Source: Desulfobacterales bacterium S5133MH16
GTDB lineage: Bacteria > Desulfobacterota > Desulfobacteria > Desulfobacterales > UBA11574
Length of the DNA: 8,373 nucleotides
Assembly: GCA_001751005.1 (NCBI GenBank)
Contig: MAXL01000006.1
Coordinates: 1-8,373, forward strand
Direction of reading: 5' to 3'
This document shows, piece after piece, positions 1-5,211 of the stretch. The position numbers and the translations under genes were made by a program. Below the pieces are notes generated by a model. The model did not search any database and was not told where the DNA came from. It saw nothing but the letters and a program-made list of their open reading frames with translations. The first letter of the stretch is position 1. Each line of letters opens with the position of its first letter.

Positions 1-108
1 AACGGGCGCATGGGCAAAGGAGGTATGGTGCACCTTGTAAGTCCTGCTACAGCGGCAGCGACAGCCATCGCGGGTTACATTGCAAATTCCAGACTTTTCA
101 AAGGTTGA
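1..108 (+). CDS. leuC: C-terminal end of 3-isopropylmalate dehydratase / aconitase-superfamily large subunit (partial)
   Basis: The window opens inside an ORF whose last 35 codons are in frame 1 and end with TGA at 106-108. The visible tail contains GRMGKGG followed by HLVSPATAAATAIAG. This resembles the end of the LeuC/HacA large subunit, where a GRMG motif is followed by a VSPATAAA-type helix near the C terminus. The family carries a [4Fe-4S] cluster and forms the catalytic large subunit of a hydro-lyase; the cluster cysteines lie upstream of the window. The small subunit starts 38 bases downstream on the same strand, the usual large-small order. The substrate (isopropylmalate, homoaconitate, dimethylmalate or methylmalate) cannot be read from this fragment. 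The gene is cut by the window edge and is not a pseudogene as far as can be seen. Confidence 0.8.
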   Translation, partial: NGRMGKGGMVHLVSPATAAATAIAGYIANSRLFKG

Positions 109-146
109 TGGCTTCGTAACAAATCAAATTCATTAAAGGTTACATC

Positions 147-671
147 ATGAAAAATTTCAGCGGCAAAGTACTCTTTCTTGATAGAAACGATATCAACACC
201 GACGAAATTATTCCGGCGAAATATCTTTCCGAGATTTCCAAGCAGGCACTTGGGCCCTGCCTTTTAGAAGATATCAAGCTCGACGGATTCAGGTCTCGAA
301 TTGATATTCAAGAAAAGAGCGTTATCATAACAAGGACAAACTTCGGATGCGGGTCTTCCAGAGAACATGCCGCATGGGCGCTTGAGGTGAACAACATTAA
401 CCTGGTCATCGCAGAAAGTTTTGCCAGAATTTTCAGACAGAACATGTTTAACTGCGGTATGATGGCAGTGGAACTGCCGGCTGAAACCATGGACCGTATC
501 TTCAGAGACTTTGCCGACAAAGAAACCTATCTTGAAACCTATCTTGAAAAAAATATCTTTTTCATAACAGCTGAAGAACACCAGTTAGAAGTGTCTTTTT
601 CAATTTCCGACTTTGACCGTGCTCTGGTAATGACCGGGGGTTGGGTGGAATATGCTGATTCGAAATATTGA
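147..671 (+). CDS. leuD: 3-isopropylmalate dehydratase-family small subunit (LeuD-like)
   Basis: This 174-aa protein is the swivelling small subunit that completes the active site of a LeuC/LeuD-type hydro-lyase in the cytoplasm. Visible family motifs are DRNDINTDEIIPAKYL (12-27), NFGCGSSREHAAWAL (65-79, the signature loop) and ESFARIFRQNMFNCG (90-104). The length fits the short LeuD2/HacB-type small subunits and is shorter than the roughly 200-aa proteobacterial LeuD. The start is preceded by AAAGG about 7-8 bases upstream. It lies 38 bases after the large-subunit stop, so the two are very likely cotranscribed. The assignment to leucine biosynthesis is by family only. Short subunits of this type also serve homoaconitase, methylmalate and 2,3-dimethylmalate dehydratases, and the residues after YL in the specificity loop (SEIS) do not settle the substrate. 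The gene is convergent with the FAH-family gene at 697. Confidence 0.85.
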   Translation: MKNFSGKVLFLDRNDINTDEIIPAKYLSEISKQALGPCLLEDIKLDGFRSRIDIQEKSVIITRTNFGCGSSREHAAWALEVNNINLVIAESFARIFRQNMFNCGMMAVELPAETMDRIFRDFADKETYLETYLEKNIFFITAEEHQLEVSFSISDFDRALVMTGGWVEYADSKY

Positions 672-688
672 ACCGGAAAACTTCCGGT
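672..688. terminator. Hairpin between convergent leuD-like and FAH genes (possible bidirectional terminator)
   Basis: ACCGGAA, loop AAC, TTCCGGT forms a perfect 7-bp stem with a 3-base loop. It starts just at the leuD-like stop codon (669-671) and ends 8 bases before the FAH gene's stop on the other strand. The position between two convergent genes suits a shared terminator. Neither strand shows a clear T tract directly after the stem, so intrinsic termination is uncertain. Confidence 0.45.
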
Positions 689-696
689 GTTACAAC

Positions 697-1533
697 TTAC
701 TCTTTTACAACTTTATTGATAATGGCGCCGATCTGTTCAATATAGCATTCGATCACGTTTCCCGGTTTTAAAACTACCGGCGGATCCCGGAATATTCCGA
801 CTCCGGCAGGCGTTCCGGTTGAAATTATGTCGCCCGGAATAAGGGTGATATCCTCGCTAATGTTTTCTATTATGGCAGGAATGTCGAAAATCATATCCCG
901 GGTATTTCCGTCCTGCATGATTTTGCCATCTACCACAGCGGTCAGCCTCAGGTTATTGACATCGTCAATCTCATCCGGAGTAACAATGAAAGGACCGGCC
1001 GGCGCAAAGCCGTCAAACGATTTCCCTCTGAACCATTGGGAATCGGAAAACTGAGCCTCCCGCCCGGACACATCATTCATGACAGTAAATCCTGCGATGT
1101 AATCGAATGCATCTTTTTTATTAATTCTTTTTCCTTCTTTTCCAATGATTACGGCAAGCTCCACCTCCCAGTCCACCTGGCCGCTGCTTCTGGGAAGTAT
1201 TATGGTGTCATAAGGTCCACTCAAGGCATTCGGCGTTTTGCAGAATATCAGCGGTTTTTCAGGATTTTCAAAGCCTCCTTCTTTGGCATGATCGGCGTAA
1301 TTTTTTCCAAGACAGATGATCTTGGACGGGCGATGAATCGGGCTTGCAATCCTCGCCTCGATTTTTTGGCCCGAATTCTTAACCTCGGCAACCTTTTCAA
1401 GCCATCCCTCTCTGAAAAATGTTTCGCTTATATCAGGAATCTGAGGAAAGATTTCTCTCAAGTCGACGATTTTGCCATCTTTCCACAGCCCCGGCTTGAT
1501 GTTCCCCTTTTGACCAAATCTGACTAATCTCAT
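697..1533 (-). CDS. Fumarylacetoacetate hydrolase (FAH) family protein
   Basis: This 278-aa protein is a FAH-superfamily member. The family uses a divalent metal to hydrolyse, decarboxylate, hydrate or isomerise beta-keto or acylpyruvate-type acids. The fold's metal ligands are visible: DWEVELAV (121-128) supplies E123 and E125, and VMNDVSGRE (151-159) supplies D154, matching the ExE...D pattern. Other signatures are LGKNYADHAKEGG (75-87), GKSFDGFAPAGP (170-181) and STGTPAGVG (238-246). An N-terminal segment of about 65 residues precedes the catalytic domain, as in the common 280-aa subgroup (YcgM/HpcE-like and ureidoglycolate lyase-like). The start has AAGGAG 4 bases upstream, and the gene follows trmJ by 27 bases on the same strand, so it is probably the last gene of the ndk-trmJ unit. 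The substrate cannot be assigned; annotations such as ureidoglycolate lyase for this subgroup are often unproven. Confidence 0.88.
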   Translation of the reverse strand: MRLVRFGQKGNIKPGLWKDGKIVDLREIFPQIPDISETFFREGWLEKVAEVKNSGQKIEARIASPIHRPSKIICLGKNYADHAKEGGFENPEKPLIFCKTPNALSGPYDTIILPRSSGQVDWEVELAVIIGKEGKRINKKDAFDYIAGFTVMNDVSGREAQFSDSQWFRGKSFDGFAPAGPFIVTPDEIDDVNNLRLTAVVDGKIMQDGNTRDMIFDIPAIIENISEDITLIPGDIISTGTPAGVGIFRDPPVVLKPGNVIECYIEQIGAIINKVVKE

Positions 1534-1560
1534 AGGTCTCCTTTTTGAAAATCTTATTTA

Positions 1561-2346
1561 TCAAAATTTTTTATGCTCTCGCATTGCACGATTTTTTCTC
1601 ATCCTCTGCCCGTCCTCATAGCACTTCTTTCCATGCCAGTCGATCTGCCTGCATATCCCACGGATAATACTGACCTCTTTGGCACGAAGCTGAAATCTGG
1701 AAAAAAATTGACGTAACTTGTTGATCCAATAATCCGGATTTTCAGGGTTGATATAACTTATTCTGACCAGTATATCTTTGAGTTGATCATACATCCCATC
1801 GAGTTCATGCCGATTGGCAAGACGAGGAATGAATTCCGTATTTTTCTCAAGACCGGCAGTAAAAATTTCGTAGCATATAATCATTACGGCCTGGGCCAGA
1901 TTCAGGGATGAAAATTCGGCTGCGGGGATATTTACAAGCCCATGACAATTCCGGATGTCCTCGTTGGAAAGCCCTCTGTCTTCCGGGCCAAATAGGATGG
2001 CGATACGATTCTCAATGGAAATGGGAACCAGCTTTTGAGCCAGTTTAGAAGGAGTATTCACGACCTGCCGCTGTCCTCCCAGCCGCGCCGTAGCACCGAC
2101 AACATAATTAAAATGGGAAAGTGCGTCCTTAAGATCTGTGAAAATGATAGTTTTATCAACCACATCTGAGGCGGCATGAGTCGCCAATTTCAGGATTTTA
2201 TTCCGGTCGTAGTTTGGGGGGTCGATGACCACAAGCCGACTGAAACCCATGTTGCACATGGCACGGGCAACGGACCCGATATTTTCAGGATGTCGTGGCT
2301 GGTGCAACACTATAGTGATGTTGTCAAAATTGATTCTTTTGAACAT
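1561..2346 (-). CDS. trmJ: tRNA (cytidine/uridine-2'-O-)-methyltransferase TrmJ-like, SPOUT family
   Basis: This 261-aa protein is a SpoU/TrmH-type (SPOUT) RNA 2'-O-methyltransferase that uses SAM. All three SPOUT motifs are present: motif 1 HPENIGSVARAMCNMGF (19-35, with N22 and R28), motif 2 ILFGPEDRGLSNEDI (117-131) and motif 3 IPAAEFSSLNLAQAVMI (140-156). Motifs 2 and 3 form the trefoil-knot SAM site. The C-terminal extension with LRQFFSRFQLRAKEVSIIRG resembles the helical tail of E. coli TrmJ (246 aa), which methylates position 32 of the tRNA anticodon loop; this separates it from the shorter TrmL. The basic tail (RMRKNRAMREHKK) is a plausible RNA-binding element. The ATG overlaps the ndk stop by one base (TGATG), with no strong Shine-Dalgarno sequence of its own, implying translational coupling to ndk. 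Target nucleotide and tRNA set are inferred from the family. Confidence 0.85.
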   Translation of the reverse strand: MFKRINFDNITIVLHQPRHPENIGSVARAMCNMGFSRLVVIDPPNYDRNKILKLATHAASDVVDKTIIFTDLKDALSHFNYVVGATARLGGQRQVVNTPSKLAQKLVPISIENRIAILFGPEDRGLSNEDIRNCHGLVNIPAAEFSSLNLAQAVMIICYEIFTAGLEKNTEFIPRLANRHELDGMYDQLKDILVRISYINPENPDYWINKLRQFFSRFQLRAKEVSIIRGICRQIDWHGKKCYEDGQRMRKNRAMREHKKF

Positions 2347-2771
2347 CAGCCGTTAACTTCGTAGCTGTTGAAAAAGAATCCTATTTCAAAAGCGGCGGTC
2401 TTGGGGGAATCTGAGCCGTGCACGATATTTTTTTCAATATCCGTTGCGAAATCCCTCCGAATGGTCCCTTGAGCCGCTTCCCTGTAATCGGTGGCGCCCA
2501 TTATGTCACGGTATCTGGCTATGGCATCTTCTCCCTCAAGAACCATAACCACAACAGGTCCGGATGTCATGAAATATGTCAAACCTTGAAAAAACGGCCT
2601 TTCTTTGTGCACCGCATAAAAACTTTCTGCCTGGGCTTTGGTCAATTTCAACATTTTCATGGTAATGATCTTGAGTCCGTTGCTTTCCAATCGTTTAATA
2701 ACTTCGCTGATCAGTCCTCGGGCAACCCCGTCCGGCTTGATAATAGATAATGTTTTTTCCATGACTTTCAT
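2346..2771 (-). CDS. ndk: Nucleoside diphosphate kinase
   Basis: Ndk transfers the gamma phosphate of ATP to nucleoside diphosphates through a phosphohistidine and so balances NTP and dNTP pools. Counting from the second Met (2762), the protein is 138 aa and near full-family length. It has TLSIIKPDG (4-12, K9 binds phosphate), the Kpn-loop region, GATDYREAAQGTIRRDF (89-105) and the active-site signature NIVHGSDSP (112-120, catalytic H115). The longest frame starts at 2771 (MKVMEKT). The family normally begins at MEKTLSI-like residues, so the start at 2762 is likelier. AAAGGA sits only 2 bases before the 2771 ATG and about 11 before the 2762 ATG, so the ribosome site alone does not decide. The gene is followed without a gap by trmJ (one-base overlap). 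An extra FFFNSYEVNG tail is typical of some bacterial Ndk proteins. Confidence 0.96.
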   Translation of the reverse strand: MKVMEKTLSIIKPDGVARGLISEVIKRLESNGLKIITMKMLKLTKAQAESFYAVHKERPFFQGLTYFMTSGPVVVMVLEGEDAIARYRDIMGATDYREAAQGTIRRDFATDIEKNIVHGSDSPKTAAFEIGFFFNSYEVNG

Positions 2772-2803
2772 TTTCCTTTAATGAATTTATTTTAATTGCC
2801 GTT

Positions 2804-2832
2804 TCGATACCAAAAGGGATACCACAAGTCAA
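2804..2832 (-). promoter_or_regulatory. Possible sigma70-type promoter upstream of ndk
   Basis: Reading the minus strand, TTGACT (2832-2827) is followed after 17 bases by TATCGA (2809-2804), about 33-42 bases before the two possible ndk starts. The -35 is good and the -10 is poor (3 of 6). The 116-bp gap between the cyclic-nucleotide-binding gene and ndk is long enough for a separate promoter. A GGTATC direct repeat (12-bp period) lies across the spacer. I see no terminator hairpin in this gap. Confidence 0.25.
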
Positions 2833-2887
2833 TACGGGTAAAAAATAAATGAATTTCAAGAAAAAATATTAATCAGAAAGAAAGAAA

Positions 2888-3316
2888 TCACTTCTTTTTT
2901 TGGAGGGTTTTTCTGATGAGACAGGCACTCTCAGTAGTCTTTTTGAGGCGTGCGGCAAGGCTGGTCAGAACTGCCTGGAAACCAGGGGACAGTTTGTTAA
3001 ACTCCTGTTCAAAAAAAATAGGGTCGATGATTCCTACAGTTGTATCGCCGATGGCGGTGGCGGTGGCAGTACGTGGGGTTTTGGTGATAAAACCCAGCTC
3101 CCCGATAATTTCTCCGGGCTTTAGCTCCACCATTACCACCTTTTCCCCGCCTATTTTTTTGGAAATCTCCACGGCGCCGGATTCAATTACATAGATCCAG
3201 TCTCCGGAACTTCCCTCCTTGAAGATGATCTGCCCATCCGTGTATTTCTCTTCTATGGCAGTTTGAAACATAATTCCAATCTTTTTCCACGTCTCCCTAA
3301 AGGTCGATCGTGACAT
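2888..3316 (-). CDS. Stand-alone cyclic-nucleotide-binding domain protein (Crp/cNMP-binding fold, no HTH)
   Basis: This 142-aa protein is almost entirely one cNMP-binding beta-roll. Visible pieces are YTDGQIIFKEGSSGDWIYVIESGAVEI in two parts (25-38 and 39-51) and the phosphate-binding cassette GEIIGELGFITKTPRTATA (68-86). In the cassette, E73 and R82 match the ribose- and phosphate-contacting residues of CRP-type sites, so binding of cAMP or cGMP is plausible. After the roll there is only a helix (about 110-142) with a lysine-rich end; there is no helix-turn-helix, kinase or channel domain. It is thus more likely a regulatory or partner protein than a transcription factor. The first ATG (3316) is 6 bases after the stop of the ORF at 3323 and lacks a Shine-Dalgarno sequence, so it would need translational coupling. 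A second candidate start is Met16 at 3271, where the conserved domain begins. The target is unknown; the neighbouring small ORFs are candidates. Confidence 0.85.
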   Translation of the reverse strand: MSRSTFRETWKKIGIMFQTAIEEKYTDGQIIFKEGSSGDWIYVIESGAVEISKKIGGEKVVMVELKPGEIIGELGFITKTPRTATATAIGDTTVGIIDPIFFEQEFNKLSPGFQAVLTSLAARLKKTTESACLIRKTLQKKK

Positions 3317-3322
3317 GGAATT

Positions 3323-3532
3323 TTATAACACGATGTGATCCCCGGATTCTGTCCCGATTTTTCTTATCGTGCTGGCGCCACATTCAACAACCTGCTGTGC
3401 CTTTTTCTTTGAAATGTAAATTGCGAACGGCTTACGATTTAATTTTATATCGATCATTTTCTTTACCCGGTCAAGAGATATTACGTCAATCGGATCATTT
3501 TTCCAGCTCAGATATGCAGAGCATAAAATCAT
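3323..3532 (-). CDS. Uncharacterised 69-aa ORF overlapping the 71-aa ORF, or its frameshifted C-terminal part
   Basis: Read from ATG at 3532, this gives 69 aa rich in charged and hydrophobic residues (NDPIDVISLDRVKKMIDIKLN, then KPFAIYISKKKAQQVVECGA). It is predicted alpha/beta with no signal peptide or membrane segment. I do not recognise the family. The ATG lies inside the 71-aa ORF and has a textbook AGGAGG 9 bases upstream (3542-3547). The frame is also open upstream to 3616, but that part is the out-of-frame shadow of the 71-aa ORF. The stop is 6 bases before the cyclic-nucleotide-binding gene, giving a compact same-strand cluster. Alternatively, dropping one A from the A5 run at 3498-3502 would join the two ORFs into one protein of about 128 residues reading ISELENDPIDVISL across the join. 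Either way the sequence from about 3325 to 3495 looks protein-coding. Confidence 0.55.
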   Translation of the reverse strand: MILCSAYLSWKNDPIDVISLDRVKKMIDIKLNRKPFAIYISKKKAQQVVECGASTIRKIGTESGDHIVL

Positions 3533-3710
3533 CTGCAAAGGCCTCCTGAATCTTTTCCTCCTGTCCGAACTCAGAAACGTCGGTTGCCACATTTCTCCCG
3601 GCTCCATATTCAACATCCCAACCCTTTTCTTTCAAAAGTTCAATCAATTTTTCAGCCTGCTCCTTTGTGGCATCGTCTCCTATATTTTGTTCAGCGATCA
3701 AAAATTTCAT
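3495..3710 (-). CDS. Uncharacterised 71-aa acidic small protein (or N-terminal half of a frameshifted gene)
   Basis: This ORF encodes 71 aa beginning MKFLIAEQNIGDDATKEQ, with a predicted beta strand, then a helix (AEKLIELLKEKGW), a strand (DVEYGAG), and a second helix ending at SELEK. It is acidic and soluble, with no signal peptide. I do not recognise the family and assign no function. GAGGGG lies 8 bases before the ATG, a good ribosome site, and an extended -10 promoter lies 32 bases upstream. The stop TGA (3495-3497) directly follows an A5 run; a one-base loss there would continue into the ORF ending at 3323. It heads a probable three-gene cluster with that ORF and the cyclic-nucleotide-binding protein. 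Confidence 0.65.
   Translation of the reverse strand: MKFLIAEQNIGDDATKEQAEKLIELLKEKGWDVEYGAGRNVATDVSEFGQEEKIQEAFADDFMLCISELEK
3542..3547 (-). promoter_or_regulatory. Internal Shine-Dalgarno AGGAGG within the 71-aa ORF
   Basis: On the minus strand, AGGAGG is followed by 9 bases and then ATG at 3532, the optimal arrangement for starting the overlapping 69-aa ORF. In the 71-aa frame these bases read as part of Gln-Glu-Ala codons, so a chance occurrence is possible. The motif is about 40 bases before the A5 run, too far to act as the close SD stimulator seen at known frameshift sites such as prfB or dnaX. Confidence 0.5.
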
Positions 3711-3741
3711 TTCACAGTCCCCTCTTTCTTAAATTTCTAAT

Positions 3742-3750
3742 ATTTTAGCA
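3742..3750 (-). promoter_or_regulatory. Extended -10 promoter for the 71-aa ORF cluster
   Basis: The minus strand reads TGCTAAAAT, a TGn extended -10 joined to TAAAAT (5 of 6 to consensus). The predicted transcript start is near 3735, giving a leader of about 24 bases before the ATG at 3710. A -35 element is weak (CAGACA or GACAAA at 17-19 bases), as is common when an extended -10 is present. Confidence 0.4.
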
Positions 3751-3771
3751 CATTAATTGTAAAATTTGTCT

Positions 3772-3783
3772 GTTTTGCAAAAC
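3772..3783. repeat. Perfect 12-bp palindrome GTTTTGCAAAAC
   Basis: This perfect inverted repeat lies in the 122-bp gap between the deacetylase stop and the 71-aa ORF. It is centred about 42 bases upstream of the predicted transcript start of the 71-aa ORF, a position where activator sites often lie. It resembles no operator I can name with confidence (not CRP TGTGA or FNR TTGAT half-sites). Confidence 0.35.
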
Positions 3784-3807
3784 GTTTAGTTTGTTCTCTC
3801 CGAGACG

Positions 3808-3819
3808 CAAGCCGGCTTG
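3808..3819. repeat. Perfect 12-bp palindrome CAAGCCGGCTTG after the deacetylase gene
   Basis: The palindrome lies 14 bases downstream of the deacetylase stop (minus strand). As RNA it can only form a 4-bp stem with a CCGG loop, and no T tract follows, so a terminator role is weak. Its centre is 36 bp from the centre of the palindrome at 3772. Confidence 0.3.
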
Positions 3820-3832
3820 TTCAGGTTAAATG

Positions 3833-4609
3833 TTACAAAATATCGGACACATGGACCAATGAAATATCCGAATCCTTAATATTTTTTACAAACCGGCCGA
3901 TCGTATGTAGCGTTTCCGGAAACGGATGTCCGATTCCTACCGCATGCCCGTATTTTTTTGAATGTCTTTTTAGCTTGTTGAGTTGACCATAAATGGCTGT
4001 TTCATCAAGAAGATTATCCAGAAAGATATTCCTGCCCGTAGCGGCCATATGAAGCCTTCTTGCGGTTTTATACCCTATAGAATGGCTTGATGTAAGACTG
4101 TCAACAAAAAAAAGACCTCTTTTCTTTACAAGTTGGAGCACTTCTCTAATTTCTTTATATGTCTCTGTAAATCTTGAACCCATATGGTTGTTCACACCGG
4201 CGGCATAAGGTACGCCGGTAATATTCTTTTCTATAATTCTCTCGATCCTGTCGGGCCCATCTCCGACATAGAGTGCTCCAGGTCCGGGATCAAAAGAATC
4301 AAGGTTGTAAGGTTCCATGGGTTGGTGAAGCAAGATTTCATGTCCGTTATCATGAATCTCAAGGGCCAAATCATAAGAATATGCCAGTCGTGGCAAGATG
4401 GCAAAGGTAATGGGAACCCCTATATTCAGGAACTGTCTCGCATGGGAAAGGCTGTATCCGATATCATCGATAATCAGTGCAATGCGGGGATGATCAACAG
4501 GGTGATTTCTATGTTTTTCCATGGCGAACGCCTTTGAAAAACTGTTCAGCCCCAAAAAACTTCCCATCAACAAACCGGCACTTTTCAGCAAAAAATTCCT
4601 TCGATTCAT
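3833..4609 (-). CDS. Divergent polysaccharide deacetylase family protein (YibQ-like) with Tat-type signal peptide
   Basis: This 258-aa protein belongs to the divergent polysaccharide deacetylase (YibQ) family, NodB-fold proteins thought to act on cell-envelope polysaccharide. The catalytic-barrel motifs are visible: ALIIDDIGY (44-52, D48/D49), LLHQPMEP (93-100, H95), VNNHMGSRF (139-147), FVDSLTSS (168-175), LDNLLDE (197-203) and GIGHPFPE (225-232). The N terminus MNRRNFLLKSAG has twin Arg followed by x-F-L-x-K, a hydrophobic core (LLMGSFLGL) and an AFA site near residue 29. It therefore looks like a Tat substrate exported folded to the periplasm. AGGGA lies 7 bases before the ATG. No EnvC/murein hydrolase neighbour, common in other genomes, is present here. 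It is divergent from trmO across a shared 191-bp region. The enzymatic substrate is unproven for the family. Confidence 0.88.
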   Translation of the reverse strand: MNRRNFLLKSAGLLMGSFLGLNSFSKAFAMEKHRNHPVDHPRIALIIDDIGYSLSHARQFLNIGVPITFAILPRLAYSYDLALEIHDNGHEILLHQPMEPYNLDSFDPGPGALYVGDGPDRIERIIEKNITGVPYAAGVNNHMGSRFTETYKEIREVLQLVKKRGLFFVDSLTSSHSIGYKTARRLHMAATGRNIFLDNLLDETAIYGQLNKLKRHSKKYGHAVGIGHPFPETLHTIGRFVKNIKDSDISLVHVSDIL

Positions 4610-4705
4610 ACGACTATCCCTTTTTATACCTGAATATTACGCCGTAGTTATTGATTGACCGAATGCTAAGCTACTAAAGTATATTATCAATATTATACGT
4701 AGCAA

Positions 4706-4734
4706 TTGATTTATGCAATATGTTGGGGTATATG
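4706..4734 (+). promoter_or_regulatory. Candidate sigma70-type promoter for trmO-recD2
   Basis: TTGATT (4706-4711), 17 bases, then TATATG (4729-4734), each 4 of 6 to consensus. The region between it and the ATG at 4801 would be a leader of about 60 bases. The AT-rich surroundings make chance matches likely. Confidence 0.35.
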
Positions 4735-4757
4735 TCAATAAAAAATACAATATGTTG
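4716..4757. repeat. 10-bp direct repeats CAATATGTTG (32-bp period)
   Basis: CAATATGTTG occurs at 4716-4725 and again at 4748-4757, so the copies are 32 bp apart, close to three helical turns. They flank and overlap the candidate trmO promoter. They could be paired binding sites for a regulator, but AT-rich DNA produces such repeats by chance. Confidence 0.35.
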
Positions 4758-4800
4758 ATAAATTAATTTAATTGTATTCCCCGTTGAAAGGAGAATGTAG

Positions 4801-5211
4801 ATGAAAGACCGTTTTTATATTATTCCTGTGGGTGTTATAAAGAAACTGGATGAAAAGGTATGGATTGAGATCTATGAGAAATATAATGAGGCTCTTTTGG
4901 GTTTGGATGGATTTTCTCATATAACCGTATGTTACTGGTTTCATGAGAATGACACCCCTGAAAAGAGAAAAATAATGAAGATTCATCCGAGGAAAAACAA
5001 GAAAAACCCTTTAACCGGGGTGTTTGCGACCCATTCCCCGTTACGGCCCAATCTGATTGGCATATCCATATGTAACATACTATCGATACAAGGAAATACA
5101 ATTCACATCGACAAAATCGATGCCTTTGACGGGTCCCCGGTTATTGATATAAAATGTTTCATTCCCAGCAGTGCCTTAAAACAAGATGTACGGTTACCGG
5201 ACTGGGTATAA
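4801..5211 (+). CDS. trmO: TrmO/TsaA-family tRNA N6-methyltransferase (t6A37)
   Basis: This 136-aa protein belongs to the TsaA-like family, whose characterised member TrmO (YaeB) uses SAM to methylate N6 of t6A37 in the anticodon loop of Thr-tRNAs. It shows GLDGFSHITVCYWFH (34-48), the signature GVFATHSPLRPNLIGIS (73-89) and DGSPVIDIKCFIP (110-122). The length fits the compact single-domain form (about 130-160 aa), without the C-terminal extension of E. coli TrmO (about 235 aa). Two positions of the signature differ from the usual FATRSPxRPNPIG: His78 replaces Arg and Leu85 replaces Pro, so substrate or activity may differ. AAAGGAG lies 7 bases before the ATG. recD2 follows after 10 bases on the same strand, indicating an operon. 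Family membership is firm; the exact methylation target is inferred. Confidence 0.85.
   Translation: MKDRFYIIPVGVIKKLDEKVWIEIYEKYNEALLGLDGFSHITVCYWFHENDTPEKRKIMKIHPRKNKKNPLTGVFATHSPLRPNLIGISICNILSIQGNTIHIDKIDAFDGSPVIDIKCFIPSSALKQDVRLPDWV

Larger units (their letters stand above)
4610..4800. other. Divergent AT-rich intergenic region (deacetylase / trmO)
   Basis: This is the shared upstream region of two divergent genes. It is strongly AT-rich in its right two thirds and contains a candidate + strand promoter (4706-4734) and a pair of 10-bp direct repeats (4716-4725, 4748-4757). On the minus strand TTGATA, 16 bases, TAGCAT is a possible weak promoter for the deacetylase. No ORF or RNA gene is recognisable in it. 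Confidence 0.6.

Noticed and set aside
1036..1527. 163-codon + strand ORF antisense to the FAH-family gene
   Set aside because: It is fully opposite a well-supported family gene, has no recognisable motif or ribosome site, and its composition follows from the other strand.
3533..3616. N-terminal 28 codons of the 97-codon frame starting at 3616
   Set aside because: These codons are the out-of-frame image of the 71-aa ORF (Arg-rich RKRFRRP from GAG/GAA codons). The coding part of this frame more likely begins at 3532 or at the frameshift point.
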